64,000 nucleotides of DNA, from NCBI RefSeq assembly GCF_001723175.1, contig NC_064653.1, positions 558,001-622,000 on the forward strand. The letters are read 5' to 3'. Origin of the DNA: Penicillium oxalicum (taxonomy: Eukaryota; Ascomycota; Eurotiomycetes; Eurotiales; Aspergillaceae). Of the stretch, positions 11,701 through 24,564 are shown one piece after another. Numbering within the stretch: position 1 is the first letter of the stretch; every line of letters begins with the position of its first letter. The position numbers and the translations under genes are program-made. The notes under the pieces are model-generated. The model saw nothing but the letters and a program-made list of their open reading frames with translations. It had not been told where the DNA came from and made no database searches.

Positions 11701-12027
11701 AGTGCTATTGCGATTGTTTCTTCTTCCTTCCGTTAGATTCAAGTCCTCCCTCGCCTGACTCGCCATCTCTCACTCTTCCTTTCACGTCATTTGGCGATTA
11801 CAAAAGGAATCATCTCACGTCACCTCTTTCGATCCGATAAAGCGCGTTTCGCGTCACCTCATCTGCTCTGGAAAAGTAGTTGTCACCTCACTTTGTCCGG
11901 ATAATTCTCTTCAAACCATACACCACCAACCTGCCAAATTCCTTCAATTTTCAAAGGTACAGGCTGGTTCTTCTTGTTGTCAGTTGATTCGGCTCCGCCC
12001 AAAGAGATTTCCACCGGAAGTTGAACG
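8774..12027. other. Gene-poor intergenic region, 3.2 kb
   Basis: No frame here has a recognisable domain, credible exon structure or good codon pattern. The first few hundred bases must hold the promoter of the Mpv17-family gene, and the last few hundred that of the gene at 12028. Poly-C, poly-A and scattered A/T-rich tracts occur. Two short frames near 11000-11590 looked faintly protein-like but contain stops in the better frame. Confidence 0.5.
11819..11889 (+). promoter_or_regulatory. Three copies of GTCACCTC upstream of the gene at 12028
   Basis: The octamer GTCACCTC occurs at 11819-11826, 11853-11860 and 11882-11889, about 140-210 bp before the start codon. A related CACGTCAT lies at about 11783. 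Spacing of roughly 30 bp suggests a repeated factor-binding site. The factor is not known. Confidence 0.4.
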
Positions 12028-13245
12028 ATGGATCCTGAACAGCAAGAACCGTCAGCTTCTCAAGGCCAGCTACCCAATGGCCATTTCTCCTCGGCCCCAG
12101 TCAACATCCAGGAGCTTTTCGAGCGGATCATGGGGAGCATCGGGGAGCAAGACTCTGCCCAGCTCACTGCTAGTAGCGACAATTCCACCAACTCGTCGAT
12201 CTCGACTCTGGTTGTCGCTAGCCCACCGTTCATGCAGGAGATGCGCTACACTCCCCGTGCAGGCCTGTGGTGTGGGCATGAGACGGTCTTGCGCAGTTGG
12301 AATATCGCCGGATCCTCCCATTGCCAGTTTTGTGGCCGTTCCGAGCGCTGGTTGTGGACTTGTACAGCAGACACGCCAGATCACTCCCCTTATGAGCAAA
12401 GTCCGGAGCCCGTTTCCCCTGACAGGAGCATTCTCGCGCCACGCATCCAGCAGGCCATTCTCCAGGGCGAGTACACTGAGGCCCAAGTCGAGATCATGGT
12501 CGGCCAGAAGCTCAAGGTGCTGGAGGAAGCTGCTGCTGCTCGACAACTTGCCAGCGAGAATGTGTCTAGTGGCCGAGACATCCTCGTGGACAACGCCCTT
12601 TCTTCGGAGGGGACTCACCCCGAAACGGCCCCGCCGATGCAAGCTGCAGTTGCACAGCAGTCAAGCACCCATAATGACATCGGCCACGCGGTAGACGTGA
12701 TCGCCAGCTCTAGTCCTCCCGATGGCCAGGCCTCCCTGAAAGCCTGCCGGCTGCTGGCCTGTGCCAACTGCAAGCCTCGGTTGCTGGAGCAATCATGGGG
12801 CCATATCGATGCTGTGGTCGGCGAGCCCTACGTCACCCCGCCTCAGATTCCGGAATATCAGGACCGTCCAATATCTGATGCCACCGCTCTGCGGCAAATG
12901 CACGAGCATTGCCCCGAGTGGGAATGGAGCCCTGACTTTGAGGAGTGGTGGTCGACAGCTCGGGTCATCCGAGGGTTTGACCTTCTGCCCCTACTTCTCA
13001 CTGCCGAGTTGCTGGCAGCTGGCCAGAATGAATTCATCCGGCTGGTCGGTCACTTGGTGATCGGCCAGCGGGTGACCTTTGAAGAGATGCGCCAGAGTAT
13101 CTGGGAGACGAGTCCCCTGGTGTATCAGTTCATCTCGCCCTTTCTTCAGGTGGGTGACTTCTCTGACACCTCGCATCAAGAGGACTGGGCAATGGCGGGC
13201 ATCGAGATGACGGAAGCGGTGGAAGAATCAGAGGGTGAGGTCTGA
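12028..13245 (+). CDS. Uncharacterised fungal protein with two cysteine clusters
   Basis: An intronless frame of 405 residues starts at an ATG in purine-rich context. I do not recognise a named family. Two short cysteine patterns stand out: C82-x16-C99-x2-C102-x9-C112, flanked by Trp residues (GLWCGHETVL, CQFCGRSERWLWTC), and C240-x4-C245-x2-C248 (CRLLACANCKPRLL). They resemble halves of a metal-binding or redox fold. The region between them is Ala/Gln/Glu-rich and may be helical; the C-terminus (about 300-390) is hydrophobic-helical and ends acidic. There is no signal peptide and no clear membrane span. Codon use and the repeated upstream motif support a real gene. A disulfide-rich or zinc-binding nuclear role is possible but is not shown. 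Confidence 0.7.
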   Translation: MDPEQQEPSASQGQLPNGHFSSAPVNIQELFERIMGSIGEQDSAQLTASSDNSTNSSISTLVVASPPFMQEMRYTPRAGLWCGHETVLRSWNIAGSSHCQFCGRSERWLWTCTADTPDHSPYEQSPEPVSPDRSILAPRIQQAILQGEYTEAQVEIMVGQKLKVLEEAAAARQLASENVSSGRDILVDNALSSEGTHPETAPPMQAAVAQQSSTHNDIGHAVDVIASSSPPDGQASLKACRLLACANCKPRLLEQSWGHIDAVVGEPYVTPPQIPEYQDRPISDATALRQMHEHCPEWEWSPDFEEWWSTARVIRGFDLLPLLLTAELLAAGQNEFIRLVGHLVIGQRVTFEEMRQSIWETSPLVYQFISPFLQVGDFSDTSHQEDWAMAGIEMTEAVEESEGEV

Positions 13246-13894
13246 TCTGTAGTGACTTCTTCCCTCTGGAAAGGGTTGGGTTCAAGGCGGTCTGGTCATG
13301 GTCATAGGCCATGTATTCTTGTGTCACCTGCAGCATGGCAGATCCAACCCTCATACTTGACCGTCGAGGTACTGTACATGGGTCAATTTTGTGAGATGTT
13401 CTTGTTTGAATAAGAGATACTCTTCAGGGTTTGCCCAAAGGGCATGTTTTCATCATTTTTTTTCTTGATGTACAGTATGCATGTGTGTCTCATTACCTTA
13501 ATGTGAAGGCTCTTTGGTGAACGGCCGGCTTCAGACATATCATCCGTCAGCCACGAGACAATCGTCTCCTGTACATGTCCTTTCACGCAGTAGAGGGCTC
13601 CTCCTATCGTCCTGACGTCGCTGCTACCCACCACAGACTGCAGACGAAAGTGGAGTCGAGCAGACCGCCTGGACAAATCACACCTGCACTCACACTCTCC
13701 CCGTGATCGTGTAGGCCGTCGGTCGGAGCCTCGGAGCCTCGGTCCTTTTCCGCACGAGTCCAGAGATAGTCTTGGAGACGGTAGTCTCTCATTTATCATT
13801 TATTTTGGTCGCCGAGATTTGGTCGTCATTGAACTTTGTGTGAAGCCTGACTCCTGCTTGCTGCCAGCTCTCCCCTCTCGACTTCCCATCGAAC
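13246..13894. other. Intergenic region before the Pex11-family gene
   Basis: About 650 bp. It includes a small direct repeat at about 13725-13743 (CGGAGCCT twice). The minus-strand frames here have no recognisable content. Confidence 0.5.
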
Positions 13895-14974
13895 ATGGCA
13901 GACCATGAACCTCCAGCCGATAGCTCTAAAAGAGCGGCGGAACACATTCAGCATGTGGGGAATCCTCAGAGCTCAATAGCCGCGGGGAAAGCGGTCGCCC
14001 AACAGCAGCTGGTGGCTGCGTTGACGACGACGGATAGAACCATCCGCCGGTTGAATACGTGAGTTTAGTCCCCGTGAGACCATATATCTGGTTTGTGCAT
14101 GCAGCAAGATTGCGATGATATGATATTCGCTTCCTTGGTGTGACCGTGCAGACATCGTTGCTCGAGATATTGCCTGCTAAAACCCTTGTCTCTCCCTAGT
14201 CTCCTGTCAACAGCCAGTGGACAAGAACGAGTCCTGGCAACGACAAATTACGTTGCATCAATCCTTCACCAAGTATGCAAATCAAAATCATGGAACGCCC
14301 TCCAGTCCCGACTCCTCATCCTTGGGCGATTTCAGCCTCGCCCTACGCTCCCGACTGACAAGGCACCTGCGGCTGCTGCGAGATGGGCAGCTCTTTCCTC
14401 ACTCGCGTCCGAGACACGCTACAACCTCCGGCTATTTGGCTTACTGCCTCTGTGGATTTGGGGCGCACAAACTCTCAAAAATCCACCCGCCGACCCGATT
14501 TTACGTGTCTTGACAATGCTTCAGGTGGTCTCGAATGTCATTTACCAACTTCTGGAAAATGTGGCCTACCTCTCCTCGAAGGGGGTTTTACCCAAACGCT
14601 TCATTGAGAAATATGGTGGCATCAACAAGTGGTATATCTGGAGTACCCGAGGCTGGTTCGGTCACATTTTCTTCCAGTTCTTTGTATTATGGCGGCAGCA
14701 TGCTCTCCGCAAGGAACGTTTGGCGGCTCAGCGCAAAGCTGCCACCGACATTGAGGCCAAGGCGGAGGTCGATACACAGGCGCAAGAATCTCTCCGGTTA
14801 GAGATTCGTGCATGGCGCAAGAGTCTGGTCAACAATACAGTGTGGGCCCCACTGTGCTTACACTGGTGCTTGGAGCAGGGCATTGGAATCCCAGAGAGTC
14901 TGACTGGAGTGATCAGTTTCATGGCCGGGGCGTGGGCCCTCCATGACGATTGGGCTGCGACTGCAAAGGTATAG
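13895..14974 (+). CDS. Pex11-family peroxisomal membrane protein
   Basis: Two exons, 13895-14058 and 14200-14974, join in frame (..RRLNT then LLSTASGQERVL..) to 312 residues. The longer open frame at 14186 starts inside the intron and is not the true start. The domain begins with the TLLSTASGQERVLATTNYV stretch, continues with amphipathic helices and a hydrophobic segment (LRLFGLLPLWIWG), and has a conserved YQLLENVAYLSSKGVL region. A charged helical linker (about 215-250) precedes a C-terminal membrane-like segment. Pex11 proteins elongate and divide peroxisomes. The divergence from short Pex11 points to the fungal Pex11C/Gim5-like branch. Another peroxisome-type membrane gene lies 5 kb upstream. 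Confidence 0.82.
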
Positions 14975-16373
14975 AACAGTTTTTGTCTGGCACTGTGACT
15001 CTTTGTTTCCTTTGTCGCTCACTTCCAAGTTGTATATATGTATCGTTGTGTAACTAGAATAGAAATGCGAATACCCCCGGCACATGAAAAAATGCAGAGG
15101 GAAACCAACATCGGTGACGGAAGGGACTTCTTCTAGGTACCTACTCATCCAGTTGTGCCTTTGAATTCCCGTCTGAGTACATTGAATAGAGATATATGGA
15201 GGTTTTGTCATCTGAGAAGCATTTCCCAATTGCCAAGGACTATCATTTCCCCGGTAGCTGTCTCTTCGTAACCCGCCATGGCTAAATAATACCCGTCTTC
15301 AAGCGGCGCGGTGTCATTCTTCTAACCAGCCGTCATACTAGAACCAACGATTTCATCCCAGCTCCGCTACTAGATCGACTGGCTAGAGAGGCTGTGGAAG
15401 ACAGCTGGACTAGGTAGGATAATGATGAATGACCATGAAACACAAGAAAAATTCATAAAATGGAAATGTGCCTAAACGCAGTGGAGAACAACATGCAGCC
15501 TCGACGTGGAAATTACGCTTTTCATTTGTCTGAGGTGCCTTCACACAACTTAAAAGAGCTTGGCAGCTAAAGATGGTGGATGTCTGCTGTAGCGGAGTCC
15601 TGGTGCCCAAGCACACAGCGCTAATTAATATACAGGCAATACGATGCTTTGTAGCGAGAAACACCGATGTTCTGCCATTGAGGATCGGGTGGATTTTATG
15701 TTCTGACTCGACCCGGGAAAGCCAACATACGTAGGTTAGATAGGCGGGTATACAGCTATGTCGTCTTTAATTGTGTGTGCCCTTTGGAGCTGTCACAGGT
15801 CTGAGGAATCTAACGGTAGCGCCCGAGCAAAGTGAGCTTGGCTTACTAGAGAGACAGCAATGACCCATTTCCGCATCGCATCAGTCTCATTTTCTAGGCC
15901 AGCCTATAAAAAGTCATACGTATCTTCATTTCGGCACGATAGCTGTTGAGATCATCACCCTTGAAGATCACGCGCTAGACCTACTTCAGCCTCTGCTTCC
16001 ACGAAAATCCAGGCACCTGGACGCCCGTGCACTCAGGCATCAGCCCGATCGACCAAATTCCATTAGATTCGCCGGTAGGAGGTTTGCTTTGCTGACATAA
16101 CCGATCGAGCTTAGGTCATCACATATCGTCACTCACTGTCCCCGTTCCTCCGGGGACCTGGGAAGCTCAACACCCCATCTTCCGCCTCGCTTTCACCGTC
16201 AGATCCCCTCATTGATCTGTCGGACGTCTCCTTCTCCATCTCCCCTATCCTCTCTTGGTAGAGACACATCATCCTCCATCTATCCGAGCTGATCTGTTCG
16301 GTTGTGGACACTTAATTCTCTACTCTCTCACAAGCTCGATCTCCATCCACGTCACATCCTTGGACTCTTCATC
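14975..16373. other. Intergenic region with the CDC48 promoter
   Basis: About 1.4 kb without a convincing coding frame. The final 300 bp before the CDC48 ATG are rich in C/T tracts, typical of strong fungal promoters and leaders. Confidence 0.55.
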
Positions 16374-19216
<2,843 letters not shown>

Positions 19217-19974
19217 ACGGGTTTTTGACATTCTTGGGGACCCAGTTCACGACATCCATATTCCATTTTCTCCTCCACTTAAGCTGTGCTATGCAGAAAT
19301 CTAGCATTTCCCATTTTCCCTTTGCTGCCTTCTGTAATCTCGTAAATAGATCATCTGTGATTGTGGGTCTCTGGGAAGAAGAGCATTACTCTCGTCATCC
19401 AGGCCTTTTGCCTTGTCTGTTCCAGTCGCGCAGCTGCCTTCGAAGCGGCTCCGCATACAGTGCGCGCGGTCAACCCTACATGCAGGAGAATCTACAATCA
19501 ATAACAAGCTTCACAAAGGCATCCAAATGTGTAGTCTGTAGAATCGATCTACTCCTGACTGGAGCGGTTACCTCCAACCCTCGCTCCACCAGTTATGGAG
19601 ACCAGTGGTCGATGATCTGGTAATGGCCCCCGCCCCCTTGCTCTTGTCCAAGCCCAGAAAGGAGACTTTCCAAGTAGGATCTGTCCCTTCTCCGTTCAAT
19701 CAGATCAGAATATACGTTTTGTTTTCGGAAAGCCCAATGAATATAGTCACCAAATCTATTATAAATCTCACGTATTCTCATAAACTCTAGGTCATTGACA
19801 GAAAGGAAACGCTGCTAGTACAATGGCAGAAAAGCGATGATGACCCGACACGCCAGAAATGTGCAACCAGGAGAGGCAGCAGTCCCTGAAGGACCGCACC
19901 ATCCCTCCAAAAACTTTCAAGATGGGGGGGATTCGCCAAAAGGAGGAGAGACCAGTTGAGCGGGATCTAGACTC
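19217..19974. other. Convergent 3' region between CDC48 and the MFS gene
   Basis: This 0.75 kb lies between facing stop codons and shows no supported gene. Confidence 0.55.
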
Positions 19975-21586
19975 TTAGAACTTGGGAGTGAACCGACTCA
20001 TGGCACGAATGCGTGCACCATAGAAGAAGAATAGAATCGGAATGGGAATCATAGCAATGGTGATGAAGCCCAGGACACTCGATGCCCAGTCGACGCCGAG
20101 ATTGGTGTACATTTGAGTTGCGAAGAGGGGGAAGGCACCCCCGAGCGCGGATCGAATGAGGGTATTCGCTGCGATGGCCGAGTTGGCGAACATCATGTAG
20201 ACGTCGATGATGTAGTTGAGACCCTGCATGAAGATGACGAGGATGCCCATTCCGATGGGAATACCGGCGATGACTTGCGGAGCCCAGTGGATGTTGGGGT
20301 CGGATGTCCATCCGAACCAAAGAGCCGATGGGCCGATGCAACAAGACGGAGGCGACCATCATGGGGACCAGACGTTCCTCGGGCACGACCTTGCCGTGCT
20401 TGGCGAGTTTACGGGCGAATCGGGTTTTGGTGGTGTAGATGATGAGGGCGGCACCGAAGAGAACACCGATCATGATGCCGATGAAGGGGAGCGCGGCGAC
20501 GCCGAGACTGGTCCAGCCGCGGACGAGGTTGAAGGAGATGGGGTAGGCTTCGAAGAAGAGGTAGAGGATGCCGTAGACCAGGGCGAGGTAGATGGTCATG
20601 CAGATGAGGATGGGTTCCATGACGAGCATCTGGAGAGGACGGAGGAGGTATTTCTGACCGATCTCGGCGAGACTGGGTTCGTGTTCGTCCAGGAAGGAGT
20701 GGAGAGCCCAATTTTTGGTCTCGCGGCGCAGGCGAGCTGCTCGTTGCTGCAGAAGTTTGGGCGCGTAGGTCTCTGGGACGATGAAGAGCGCGAGGAGACC
20801 GAAGAAGGAGGAGGTGATCAGGGTGATCCAGGCGGTCCAACGCCAGCCGAGATACGAGTCGGTCAAGAAGCCGCCGATGATGGGACCAAGGACAGGACCC
20901 AGGAAGGTGGCCGAGCTGAACATGGCAATGGCAACGGCTCGATCGATGGGATTCCAGAGGTCGGCCATTGCACCGCCGACGACCGCGAGCGGCGAGCAAC
21001 CAAAGACACCGACGAGGAACCGACAAACCATGATCGTCTGGATGTTCTGGGCCACGGCCACGGGGATCTGGAAGATCGCAAAGACTGCATATCCGGAGAA
21101 CAGAGGCAGGCGGCGTCCGTAGAGCTCACTCAAAGGAGCCCAGAAGAGAGGACCCAAAGCAAATCCGAAGACGGTCAAACTCGTTCCCAGGGTCATCACC
21201 TCGGTCGAGACCCCAAACTCCTTCGCGGTCACCATGGTAGCGGTTGAGAAGACACTGCTGGCAAATGTAATCCACATGGTCATCGTGGACATGGTCACGG
21301 TGATCAACCATTTGCGACGCCGAGAGAAGTTCTGCGGATTTCCAGGGTCATCTGGCCCATCCCATTCCACCAGGTTGGGGTCTTTGTCGGCAGGCTTTTC
21401 GGAAGACGAGAGTGGTTCTTGTGCACTTTCCACGTCGGTCTCTTTATCATGATCATCTCCTTCGAGAGATGGGTGAGACGTCTCCTTCATGTCGGCAGTC
21501 TCGTCAGGCTGGTCCGTTGACTCGCGGCGCTCCATGCTGAGACGGGGAGTCGTGGTTGTGGAGTCGAATGGTTGACGAGCAGGCAT
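19975..21586 (-). pseudogene. MFS transporter of the drug/polyamine:H+ antiporter type, with a frameshift near the C-terminus
   Basis: The minus-strand frame from ATG 21586 codes an acidic cytoplasmic N-terminus (about 85 residues), then WDGPDDPGNPQNFS and membrane segments of the DHA1 family. Motif A-like GPLFWAPLSELYGRRLPLF and the motif C-like GPVLGPIIGG are present. After RLVPMMVASVLL the frame turns to nonsense (HRPIGSLVRMDIRPQH). The correct continuation, LWFGWTSDPNIHWAPQV through MGILVIFMQGLNYIIDVYMMFANSAIAANTLIRS to RFTPKF, is in the next frame and ends at 19975. No AG acceptor exists in the 60 bp around the switch, so an intron does not explain it. Either one net base was gained (or two lost) near 20320-20345, or this is a sequencing error. 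All twelve helices are otherwise readable. Substrate cannot be told. Confidence 0.8.
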
Positions 21587-22791
21587 CGTTGCGATGCACT
21601 AGGGCTATGCTTGTTTCTGCAGCCAAGGTCCACGTAGGATATTGTGCGTATCAGCTGCGAAGCAGGAATAGTACAATTGGGGATTGATAGACGAGCAGTC
21701 TTGTCTGCACGGAAGACTATCCAACGGGTGGGTTGTACTACGAAGGAGGGAGGAGGAAAGTGATGTAATACTTTCTACAGGAAATAGGAGACCCATCTGG
21801 GCAAGGCATTGATTCTTAAATGACAGGCTACGACGAGCAAAGTCATCGAGATCCGTGGGTCTGGTGAGAAATTCCCAATGTGGATCAGATCAATTTGCTT
21901 AACTCCTTTGCCGATGTTCAGACTCCGCCGAAACCAGGTCCGACGGAGATACAGCAATTCTGAGAAAAGGTCCGAGCCTCCGGGGAAGATTTTAGTCAGA
22001 AAGTGGGCATCGATAGGTCGGAAGGCGTATAGGCCTTGCGAATCTGGAACAAGCTAAAAGCGCTAGTCGGCAACTGAGCAGGGGGAGGCACTTTTTGGCA
22101 TCTGATCTCGCACCGACGTGTATGGCATGGCGAAGTGATGCGCGAGTAGTTCCTCCCAGGACCGAGTACGGAAGTTGCTTTGAAATCTCACTTTTCAGGT
22201 TATGTCCGTGGACATGTTATTCGATCATGATCAAGGGACCCATGTCCGATTCGCATATGGGGTAAGTCCGAAGGCGCGATCTTACCAGCATGATGTACCA
22301 AAGTCCGAAAATGCAAAGCGGCTCTGATCTGGCGAATTCATGGGCGCCTCTTTTTTGCCATGTGCCGGTTTCCCGAACCACAGGCAGAGTCTGCCAATCA
22401 GGTCTCTAAGTGATCTTCCATGTGCACCAAATTTAATGAGCTTAACTGGACGGGACCAGAAAATGTGGAACCACAGAGCCTGGTTTGGGTACATGGTGGC
22501 GACATCATCACTACTGCATCAGTGCAGTAGCTAGAGATTATTACTGGTATCACTACACTGACCATACTCCTAATGAAATGCAGATCAACGATTAGTGCAG
22601 TCTCTATGCAGCAGTCATCAGTAATGAAGGCTTTCACTTGTCTCCAGTGCACTGACAACGACACTGTCAATTCTCTGATCACCGTGGAATTCCCTGTCAG
22701 GGTGGCAGGCAGGACTCGCTCTCAAGTTCAGGAGATACCAGGAGACCTCCTGTTGACAATCAAACGAAATCAATCGTAGCGAACCACCGAT

Positions 22792-22847
22792 TCCGTCGGG
22801 GCTCGGCCTTGGCGCGGCTCCGACAAACCAAGTGGGGGCTCCGTCGG
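22792..22847 (+). promoter_or_regulatory. Repeated TCCGTCGG elements (possible zinc-cluster factor sites)
   Basis: TCCGTCGG occurs at 22792-22799 and 22840-22847, with a related GGCTCCGACA at 22816-22825. CCG and CGG half-sites one base apart are the kind of target Zn2Cys6 fungal factors use. The assignment is by motif shape only. Confidence 0.3.
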
Positions 22848-24028
22848 CAGATGCCGTCTGCTCAACTTCCCGATGGCACTTGATCGGTACCGACAGCCTG
22901 CGCCCATGATCGGCCATGGGTCAGCAGTCAGAGCAGTCATCTCTCCTATCTGCTGGACAGTTTCAAGTTAACAACAAAGTTCTTTGTGATTTACTTGAGC
23001 TGTGGATATAATAGGATTGAATGAGTAGCTCAACAAAGGATCTGCAGTGCTCATTTTGCTACAGATACTGCTAGATACGAGAGTCTTTGCCTTAGATAGC
23101 GACCCGAGGCTAACTACCTTAAGGTGATGAGGGATCCAAGGATAAGTGTATTAGTAGTATATTGACGGTCTTTTTTTGTTGGACAGAGCTTTGTTCGAAT
23201 TAGATCCATTATCAACGTCTGGTGGTCTATTCACCCGTGGTCAAAGGATATCCTGTCAATGTCACCCTAAAGTAAGACAAGAATTCATGGGCACTGAGTG
23301 ATTACCAGAGTAATAAGGGGTTTTATCAACTGACACTTCTTTCAGGTACTATCAAAGCTCGGCAGCTCTTGGTGAACCCGTACCTGCGATAGATCCGTTT
23401 TGGTCTGAGCCACAGCTCCGTAAGACAGGTAAGACAGAAGACTACTAGTCTCTCCTCATTCCCGCAAAGCTTACACGCTTAATGTTGCATAGACCCGTGC
23501 TTCCGAGATCCCTGATGTAATTCACCATAGCTTCAGAGCCCAGTGAAGATCTATGCTGGTCTTTTCATCTATGTGATAGGGTCAGGAGATAGATTGACCC
23601 TGCGCAAACTAGGTATACAAAGTGCGATTCAATGCCTACTACTACATCAAGTCACCTGATTTGTCAAAAATAGAGCAACAGTGATCGCTGCGAGGGAAGA
23701 TATCCTTCATTCCACCTAAGTGATGAGTACCTACTCATCGCCTCATGTATAGGCGTCTTGGTATCTCTTCTCCTTTAACGTAATTGAGACTTGGAACAAG
23801 TGAAGCGCCTACTGGTCAATATTCGCCTCACTGTAGCTTTGACGTCATCCCTGTTGCATACCTGAGGCAGGTCTGATGATCATGACTAATTGACCATGTA
23901 AACCTAAGAGCACGAATATGGAGGAACTTCCAAAGACTCACAATATTCATACCCATCACTACTGGTACATCAATCACACCCGTATAGCAGCTCATCAAGT
24001 ACCTGATGCCCATCTAAAGCGATGGCCC

Positions 24029-24055
24029 CACGTGCATCTCCACCGCACGTGCATC
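24029..24055 (+). promoter_or_regulatory. Direct repeat CACGTGCATC containing two E-boxes
   Basis: CACGTGCATC is present at 24029-24038 and 24046-24055. CACGTG is the core site of bHLH factors. The sites lie about 510 bp before the PDS5 start. Confidence 0.35.
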
Positions 24056-24564
24056 GTGAAAGGAGACGATCAGATTCTAGGCCTCAAGAGTGATAGGTCA
24101 AGTCAGATAGCGTGTGTCAAAAGACCTGACTTTTGTTTCACAATTATTATGATCATTACATTTGGTAGAGGAACCATCGATTATTCTCTCGCGTTTTGTT
24201 CTCCAGACTTGATCAGAGATCACTGGAGATATATGTGACTTCGAGGGAGGCAAGAGCCACAGATTTACATTCCACGTAGGAAAGACCAGCTTTGAAACTA
24301 TTCATAAATAATGAAATCCTCCAAATCTGTATCATCAAGGCCTCTCAAAATTTATGCATGGAAAGACTTATCTTTTCCGTATTGACTAAAGGGTATATGG
24401 TGAAGTCGAACAACATGCGAATCCACTGCAGTGCCATCATCAAAAGGCACCGTGCGACGCGTCGGGCTGGGCGGTCAACCTCCTCCCACTCGCTCCCCGT
24501 CCTTTTTGCTCCGCGTCAACTCTGCCACTTCCCTCGGCCCATGTGAGCGTGATTTGCCGTCATC

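Larger units (their letters stand above)
21587..24564. other. Gene-poor intergenic region, 3 kb
   Basis: I see no supported gene. The part next to 21587 serves as the MFS promoter and the part before 24565 as the PDS5 promoter. In between are A/T-rich stretches, a G/C-rich island with repeated CCGTCGG (22790-22850) and two CACGTGCATC copies (about 24029-24055). Confidence 0.5.

Noticed and set aside
20216..21247. Plus-strand 343-codon frame opposite the MFS gene
   Set aside because: Low-complexity Glu/Asp/Gly translation is typical of the antisense of a membrane protein gene.
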